Made by a program: the position numbers and the translations under genes
The notes under the pieces: model-generated
Database searches by the model: none
The model's input: only the letters and a program-made list of their open reading frames with translations
What the model was told of the DNA's origin: nothing
Shown: piece by piece, positions 18,172 through 23,017 of the stretch
Position numbering within the stretch: position 1 is the stretch's first letter
Layout of the letters: every line of letters begins with the position of its first letter
From: Entrophospora sp. SA101
Lineage: Eukaryota; Glomeromycota; Glomeromycetes; Entrophosporales; Entrophosporaceae
Length of the DNA: 23,017 nt
Assembly (NCBI GenBank): GCA_958430865.1
Contig: CAUDNR010000889.1
Span: forward strand, 1-23,017
Direction: 5' to 3'

Positions 18172-18833
18172 ATTCGTTATAAACAGATTTATTAATAAAG
18201 TTCGTTATAAACAGATTTATTAATTAATAAAAATTCGGTTCTGGAGATTTGATTCACTATATCCAGAGTTCGGTATAGCCAGGTTCGGTATAGCCAGAGT
18301 CAACTGTACAAAAAAATAAAAACAAGAATTATTTATAATCATCTAGTTAGCTATATTTTTCTGCAGTACTCACTATAACTGATTTTACTTAACACCAATA
18401 AAACTGTTACTTTTAACTTTGGGAAAATGGTTCTGATCCGGTTTTTTAAGTGCAGTTTGAAATAGAACACGATCTAGAAATATGCTCTTCCAATCCATTA
18501 ATTTGTTTAAAGCATCTTTCAAGGAAAATTTTTTCTTTACCTATAGTGGACAAACATCATGATCAACTGCTAGCACTCCATCTTCTTGTTTTCTCCGCTT
18601 TCTGAGAAACATTCAAAAACATTCAGAATCAATGTGCTTCTAAAAGTGAAATATATATTACTATTTGCCAAGTATTTTACTGGATTTCTTTTATTAACCA
18701 ACTATTTATATATATGATCATTCCATTTGTGTAAGACATTATTGCAACCAAATTGTTAATTACCTAAGAAATTTAAATAATTTATTTCCTTAAAAATTCG
18801 AGAAAGGAATAAAATATGGAGTTTATTTATATA

Positions 18834-19052
18834 TGAATGAGTGCCTATTACAATTTATAAAAATTGCCAGGGAATTCCATACACATGTTTATTTCGTATT
18901 ATTATGGTAAAATCCATTTACAATGTCAAAAGGATAAATCATTTACCAATTAATAAAAGAACTCCAACATCAATCTGCTTTCAAGATGTTCTTCAATAAA
19001 ATTTCTAACATAATAAGCATTTATGACTTGATAAACCTACATTAATATCAAG
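18834..19052. other. Non-coding spacer, 3' flank of the gene at 19053
   Basis: No gene or repeat identified; likely 3' UTR of the minus-strand gene plus spacer. Confidence 0.4.
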
Positions 19053-19824
19053 TTAATGCTCAGAATCATTTGCTGATTCAATCTGATCCGCCCAATTTAT
19101 TTTTCTATTTGTCACCAACCATTCCAACCATTTATCAAGTTTTTTGCTTAATTTGAAAAAATGGAAATTGACAAAAATGTCACTCACCTCTATAAAGCAA
19201 TAAACAAATTTTGTTTTAATATTCAAAAATAAAAACACCGTTTAATAAAAAGAATAGAGAATTAATGTAATAATAAAATATACTTTGTTGCTATATCGCT
19301 TTATAAAATCATTATTAATATTAAATATATACAAAAATAGTTTCTAAACAAATAAATAATCTTGTTTTCCTTTTACCTCTACCTCTCTCTACCTCTGCCT
19401 TGTTTTTTTTTCCATTATTATCATCTTCAATAAGAATTGTTCTATCAATATCATCACCATCATTATCATTATTGTTATCATTATCACTATTAGACACAGA
19501 ATTTCTATGTTGGTTGGCCTCAGCTTCATCTAATTCATTCATTGACATACTTATAGATCTTCTCTCCACTTTAAGGTTGTGGGCGAAACCTCTTAATGAC
19601 TGTCGAAACTCTGTCAAAACTCTAATGAACAATTAATGTGTAACCTGTCGAAACTCTGATGATTGGCGAAAACCCCAAATGCGAAACTCTGCCGAAACTC
19701 TAATAAACAATTAATGTGTAACCTGTCGAAACTCTGTCAATTGATTTCTGGAGGAGTTTCTCCCACAACCTTAGGTATACTAAAGGATATACAAGACCAA
19801 TAAAAAGTTGTGGGACTAGGTGTC
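19053..19824 (-). CDS. 3' exons of an unrecognised spliced gene, one exon carrying a MITE
   Basis: The last exon (19053-19189) reads EVSDIFVNFHFFKLSKKLDK then WLEWLVTNRKINWADQIESA to the stop. It joins across a 187-nt GT-AG intron (19190-19376) to an exon ending at 19377 whose frame reads VERRSISMSMNELDEAEANQ, an Asn/Asp-rich stretch, and RTILIEDDNNGKKNKAEVER; the splice is exactly in frame. That exon contains a 198-bp MITE at 19574-19771. If the MITE and one TA are removed, the frame continues upstream as PTTFYWSCISFSIPK to a possible acceptor at 19825. Thus the insertion probably interrupts a coding exon, unless the gene now starts downstream of it (first ATG gives MSMNELDE). The tail looks like a cytosolic, charged C-terminus. 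No family recognised; upstream exons not resolved. Confidence 0.45.
19574..19771 (-). mobile_element. MITE copy 2 (198 bp, TA target-site duplication)
   Basis: Same family as 8798-8985, in reverse orientation. Ends AGGTTGTGGGCGAAAC and, at the other side, GTTTCTCCCACAACCT, with TA at 19572-19573 and 19772-19773. The interior has two 41-bp near-identical copies starting AACTCTAATGAACAATTAAT (19618) and AACTCTAATAAACAATTAAT (19696), a 78-bp period. This copy keeps more TCGAAAC motifs than copy 1, where they read TCAACA or similar, so it looks younger. Confidence 0.9.
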
Positions 19825-20030
19825 CTGCACTATATATAGGAACTTCTTTATTTGAACATTCTCTTTCATAAAAGATTTTGGTCATCATCTTCATGTTTGT
19901 TTTATCAACGTTTCCAGTTGTTACGTTTTATTTTTATTTTTTTTTAGTTTTTGATCTTATTTCATGTTTGTTTATTAACATTTTCAGTTGGTTGAAACCT
20001 TTTTATCATTGATATTAGTATCGGCAACAT
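19825..20030. other. Unresolved intron-like region with a short direct repeat
   Basis: TTCATGTTTGTTTTATCAAC with CAGTTG (about 19890-19920) is repeated as TTCATGTTTGTTTATTAACA with CAGTTG (about 19962-19991). Minus-strand exons upstream of 19824 may be hidden here but could not be placed. Confidence 0.35.
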
Positions 20031-20351
20031 CTAATCATTATAACCAGGATCTTTTACCACTTCTACCTGTTGCTTCTGTTGTTGCTGTTGATAAATGGAG
20101 GAAGACAACATCAAACGTGTTTGTGAAGAGAAAGTTGACAAGGAAGAAGATAATGCCGAAGATATCCGTGGAGAATTTGTTGTGGTTGATGATGATGATG
20201 ATAATAAACTGTGAAATAATCTTGATTCTACACTCTTCAATCTTTTAGTGATGGAGGCAACTTTGTGTTTTTTATTTGTGCTGTTGGATGATGATAATGA
20301 TAAATTCCTTGGATTTAAGAATGCCTGTTTGCAATAATAGCTTCTCGCTTC
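20031..20351 (-). CDS. Ser/Gln-rich open frame, uncertain exon
   Basis: Minus-strand frame open for 106 codons, with a possible splice acceptor (CAAACAG) before AFLNPRNLSLSSSNSTNKKH. It continues VASITKRLKSVESRLFHSLL, a Ser run, SPRISSALSSSLSTFSSQTR and YQQQQQKQQVEVVKDPGYND to the stop. The Lys/Arg patch and Ser-rich tail are typical of fungal nuclear or regulatory proteins, but low-complexity content makes chance frames likely. A competing plus-strand frame at 20095-20214 reads acidic sequence, and at most one of the two is likely to be coding. Confidence 0.3.
   Translation of the reverse strand, partial: EARSYYCKQAFLNPRNLSLSSSNSTNKKHKVASITKRLKSVESRLFHSLLSSSSSTTTNSPRISSALSSSLSTFSSQTRLMLSSSIYQQQQQKQQVEVVKDPGYND
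20095..20214 (+). CDS. 39-residue acidic open frame, antisense to the Ser-rich frame
   Basis: ATG to TGA, beginning MEEDNIKRVCEEKVDKEEDN and ending in a VVV-DDDDD run. The composition looks protein-like, but the length is short, no family is recognised and the opposite strand is also open. Could be an exon of a plus-strand gene. Confidence 0.2.
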   Translation: MEEDNIKRVCEEKVDKEEDNAEDIRGEFVVVDDDDDNKL

Positions 20352-21088
20352 TCACCAACATACAAACCTTCAGAATCATGAAACGTGATACTTTTGCTTG
20401 TGTAATCTGCTACCGATAACTCCACATCTTTTTTATCCTTGTCTTCTTTCGAAAAGCATTGTACACTTGACGTGAAATCTTAAACATCATCTATCTTGAT
20501 AACTTCATAACCTCTTCGGAAAATGTCATTGCCAATGGCAAGGATTCTTAAGGCTTCTCCAGACCATTGATCTGTATGTCGAGTTTGATTGCTTGGTGAA
20601 CTACGAACTAATAAATAATATGAGAGGATATAATTAATACATTGAAATATTATCCTACTTGCAGCAGAAAACCTACTTTAATTTGGCATCAAAAAAAAGA
20701 TCCCACAAATGAATATACACAACCTTTAATTATATCATGAAATAAATATCCATTAAACATCTTGAATTCTAAATAACCAAAATCTCTCATTTAGCCAAAA
20801 CACCACCTCGCCAGAGAATGTTTCATTAGTTTTTGTAGTGATTTCTATCAATCTGATCATGAATAGAATCAACGACATTTTTGATGGTGATAAAAAAATT
20901 TGCAGGTAATAAAATAATAAAATATTACATTTATTGTTGTCATTTGGCTCTAGTGTTTATAACTTAAAATAAAGTAGAATTACAATCAGCATACACACGA
21001 GAACCAAGTATTTCTTTAATAGATAAAGGTGTCATAGATTTACAGGTACATCAGTATCACTACGTTTCCTGTGACGCCTTGCTGACAT
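20315..21088 (-). pseudogene. Decayed multi-exon gene of unknown family
   Basis: A candidate start at 21088 gives MSARRHRKRSDTDVP, which then runs out of frame; 21035-20964 continues MTPLSIKEILGSRVYADCNS. Farther on are shifted-frame pieces KNVVDSIHDQIDRNHYKN and NETFSGEVVFWLNERFWLFR. The last piece (20315-20607) starts after a possible acceptor (TATTAG) and reads SPSNQTRHTDQWSGEALRIL, AIGNDIFRRGYEVIKIDDV, TAA (20480-20482), DFTSSVQCFSKEDKDKKDVE and SKSITFHDSEGLYVGEKREA. Apart from that one stop, which is one C-to-T change from CAA, the last piece is open for 97 codons. I do not recognise the protein. Frameshifts in the 5' half make a working gene unlikely. Confidence 0.4.
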
Positions 21089-21235
21089 TTTGAGAGTAGT
21101 ACAAACAAAGGATAATTAGAAACATGAAAATATACAAAACACTAAAAAAAAATATATATCCTTTTTTTATACCTGTAAATTTAAGAAAGTTTAAGATTAT
21201 ATTAGTGATTAATTAACAAATTTAAATGTGAAAAA

Positions 21236-21455
21236 TGTTTACTTGTCTGTAATATTGCGAAATCACACAAAGACCAAGCTTATTGGGAGTGAATAGCATT
21301 TCATAAAAATGTGGTAAATAAATATTTTTTTTTAATGATAAATCCATTACATTTTTTTTAGTACCAACTAGAAAAGTATCAGCCAGATTGAAATTGAATA
21401 AAACCAGTACAACCAAGCCAATGCCAAAGTGAAAATAAGATTTTAAGCTTATCAT
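21236..21455 (-). CDS. Possible first exon of a secreted or membrane protein
   Basis: ATG at 21455 gives MISLKSYFHFGIGLVVLVLF, a signal peptide or membrane anchor, followed by NFNLADTFLVGTKKNVMDLS and FYEMLFTPNKLGLCVISQYY. A good donor, CAA|GTAAAC, lies at the end near 21236. A downstream exon beginning QGVTGNVV after an acceptor near 21080 would fit the phase but would overlap the start of the decayed gene at 21088. No family recognised. Confidence 0.35.
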
Positions 21456-22390
21456 GAATTTTATATCTTTGGATTGATTAACACATATAAAAGAAGAAAA
21501 GGTTTCCTGTTATGGTGCCTTACTCGATGTCGTAATTTTTGTGTAGATTTTTTATATTTTGTGTAATGTTTCCCCTTTTTTTGTATGTTTCCCTAATCTA
21601 ACGACTTTACCCAATTTTGAAATGTTTGGTCACACAGGAAATAATTCGTTTGTAAAGAAGACTCAGATTCAGTTCAGTTCAGTTCAGTTCAGTTCAGTTC
21701 AGTAACAGTACGAATCACCACGAATCGAAACATCCTGTTTTTTCAACTTTGATAAACTGAATTTTTGGGGAAGGATGAGATCAAAATCAAAGGGTAAAAC
21801 TTTGTGATGAGTTGTTTTTTTTTTCTTTGCTGCGCTGGCTTGAAATGATTTGCAAATTGATTTGAAATTTGTTAAAATTAATAAAGTTGAAATTTGAACA
21901 GGAATATTTTCATTTTCCAAAAAAATTATAAATGTTTGTGGTTATTTTACGTCACCATACCATGTGAATCCCAATTGTTATCTGTTTGTCATGATTTGTA
22001 AAACTGAAAAACTTATCTGTTTTGGTTCAAAACGTCAAGGTTGAGCGAAACAGATATTTGACTGAAAGGAAATCGTGTTTCGCTTTAGATGTTTTTTGCA
22101 TGGTGTCAACCACTGTCTACCATTAGGTCTTTGTCTTGCACCAACATTTCGGACCATTCAAAATGACCAAAAATTGATGGTCTTGTCTTGTCTTGGAACC
22201 TTTTTTTACTTCAGATCGTGAAAGGTTTGTCACACAACGTGTTGGTGATATTTTCTGGTCACAAGACTTGGGTTCAAAAACAGTTTATTTCGTTGTCAAT
22301 TTTAAAAATGTTCATGCAAATTTTTTTGATTGTTCGTATTGAATTAAAAAAAATTTTTTTGGATTATGACCATTTGAAGGATGGTGAGTG
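21456..22390. other. Non-coding region upstream of the possible secreted-protein exon
   Basis: Contains the pentanucleotide array listed separately and runs such as TCTTGTCTTGTCTTGG near 22182. A 73-codon minus-strand frame (21699-21920, MENENIPVQISTLLILTN) is open but unconvincing. Part of this should hold the promoter of the minus-strand frame at 21455. Confidence 0.35.
21668..21702. repeat. (TTCAG)7 pentanucleotide tandem repeat
   Basis: Seven perfect TTCAG units, 35 bp, followed by TAACAG. Confidence 0.95.
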
Positions 22391-22937
22391 ATCTGATTTC
22401 CTTTTGGAGAAAACAATAAAATCGTTTTGATTAATGAAAAATTTCCTTTCTGGAAAAACAAATAAAACGTGTTGATCAGTTAAGAAAAAAAAGCTTAGCT
22501 AATTTTTTTTAAACAATCGAAATTTGTAAATGACTTTTGATGTTTGCGTGAAGCTTATTCTTCTATGGTGATGTAGGCTTGAAAAAAACAGCTGATCAAT
22601 CAAATTGACCTTTGATCTGGGATAAAAATAAATAAACACGAGGAAAAGATCAGGACAAAAGATTTTAACAATCGAAATTCGCAAATGGCTTTTGATTCAC
22701 ACGAGGTTCTTCTTTGCGAAGGATCTTTTTTTCTTTAAATTAAGAAAAAAAAAGCTTAGTTGATTTTTTTAACAATTGAAATTTATTCTTTTATGGTGAT
22801 GTAGGCTTGAAAAAAAACATCTGATTGACAAAATAGACCTTTGATCTGGATAAAAATAAATGAACATGAGGAAAAAGATCTTTTTTTTTTTAATTAACAA
22901 TTAACAATCAAATTTGTAAAGCTTATTCTTCTATGGT
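22391..22937 (+). repeat. Nested direct repeats with a 260-bp period
   Basis: A block at about 22480-22651 (TTAAGAAAAAAAAGCTTAG, AACAATCGAAATTTGTAAA, ATGGTGATGTAGGCTTGAAA, GACCTTTGATCTGG) recurs at about 22740-22880, and a third partial copy (AACAATCAAATTTGTAAA, GCTTATTCTTCTATGGT) lies at 22905-22937. Just before, a 45-bp unit starting TTTCCTTTTGGAGAAAACAA (about 22398) is repeated imperfectly as TTTCCTTTCTGGAAAAACAA (about 22442). No coding frame; the pattern indicates local tandem duplication, perhaps in intron or promoter DNA. Confidence 0.75.
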
Positions 22938-23017
22938 TACTGTAACAAATTACTCCGAAGTCATGTGTAACATCGGGGTGGTACATAAATATTTACATTA
23001 GAAACGTGACACATTTA
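22938..23017. other. Window edge, nothing recognised
   Basis: The last 80 bases are slightly GC-richer (ACATCGGGGTGGTAC) but carry no feature I can support. Confidence 0.4.

Larger units (their letters stand above)
15796..18306 (-). mobile_element. Tigger/pogo DNA transposon, apparently complete (2511 bp)
   Basis: The ends are CAGTTGACTCTGTTTATACC and, reversed from the right, CAGTTGACTCTGGCTATACC, flanked by TA at 15794-15795 and 18307-18308. Subterminal repeats of GTTCGTTATAGCCAG and GTTCGGTATAGCCAG lie inside both ends, two copies each, and a further direct repeat (GTTCGTTATAAACAGATTTA) lies at about 18174-18223. One long transposase frame fills the interior. The matching unoccupied TA site is in copy A at 11943-11944. 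Intact ends, TA duplication and an open transposase suggest a recent insertion. Confidence 0.93.
15784..18833 (+). repeat. Direct segmental duplication, copy B, split by the Tigger element
   Basis: The left piece CATATAATAGTA (15784-15795) and the right piece (18309-18833) together match copy A at 11933-12428. Copy B has about 55 extra bases around 18515-18590 and small differences elsewhere. Outside the CATATAATAGTA match the left flanks of the two copies no longer align clearly. Confidence 0.85.

Noticed and set aside
18002..18223. 73-codon plus-strand frame in the Tigger element
   Set aside because: Runs through the subterminal repeats and has no recognisable content.
19700..19894. Minus-strand frame MKMMTKIFYERECSNKEVPI
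   Set aside because: It ends inside the MITE and the alternative frame joins the downstream exon better; kept only as a possibility within the unresolved gene.
21668..21702. TTCAG array as CRISPR or telomeric repeat
   Set aside because: Uninterrupted 5-bp units without spacers; a simple microsatellite.
1..23017. tRNA, rRNA or snRNA genes
   Set aside because: I found no cloverleaf with A and B box-like sequence and no conserved rRNA or snRNA stretch by eye; a covariance-model scan would be decisive.

Overview
This window reads as nuclear DNA of an intron-rich, very AT-rich eukaryote, most likely an arbuscular mycorrhizal fungus (Glomeromycotina, Rhizophagus-like). The reasons are short GT-AG introns, homopolymer-rich spacers, a TLDc remnant of the type expanded in these fungi, a kelch-like secreted protein, lineage-type coiled-coil and cysteine-rich repeat genes, and many DNA-transposon remnants. 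The lineage call is inference from remembered family flavour; no search was run. I see no bacterial operons, tRNA, rRNA or CRISPR array.

Layout. 1-1645 is a repeat zone: a fold-back element carrying a small CxxC...CxxC reading frame, then a decayed hAT transposon. 1970-2760 (+) is the one clear housekeeping gene, PRP38 (spliceosome), in four exons. A decayed TLDc-domain gene converges on it (2874-3420, -). 3879-5190 (-) holds a small membrane-like reading frame and two GC-richer decayed coding blocks of unknown family. 5573-7597 (+) is an eight-exon lineage-type gene whose first five exons are open but whose 3' half is broken. 8519-11459 (+) holds two adjacent decayed coiled-coil genes, the first interrupted by a 188-bp TA-flanked MITE, followed by a small basic reading frame on the opposite strand (11520-11786).

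11933-18833 contains two direct copies of a roughly 0.5-kb segment on either side of a kelch-like secreted-protein gene (14244-15200, -). The second copy has been split by a 2.5-kb Tigger/pogo element with an apparently intact transposase; the first copy preserves the empty TA target site. 19053-19824 (-) is the 3' end of an unrecognised spliced gene with a second copy of the same MITE inside an exon. 20031-21455 (-) has further decayed or unrecognised exons. The window ends in non-coding DNA with 260-bp-period direct repeats.

The working genes do not form a pathway. The coherent story is genome dynamics: one conserved gene embedded in lineage-specific families that decay largely through stop codons explainable by C-to-T transitions, and repeated invasion by TA-targeting DNA transposons.
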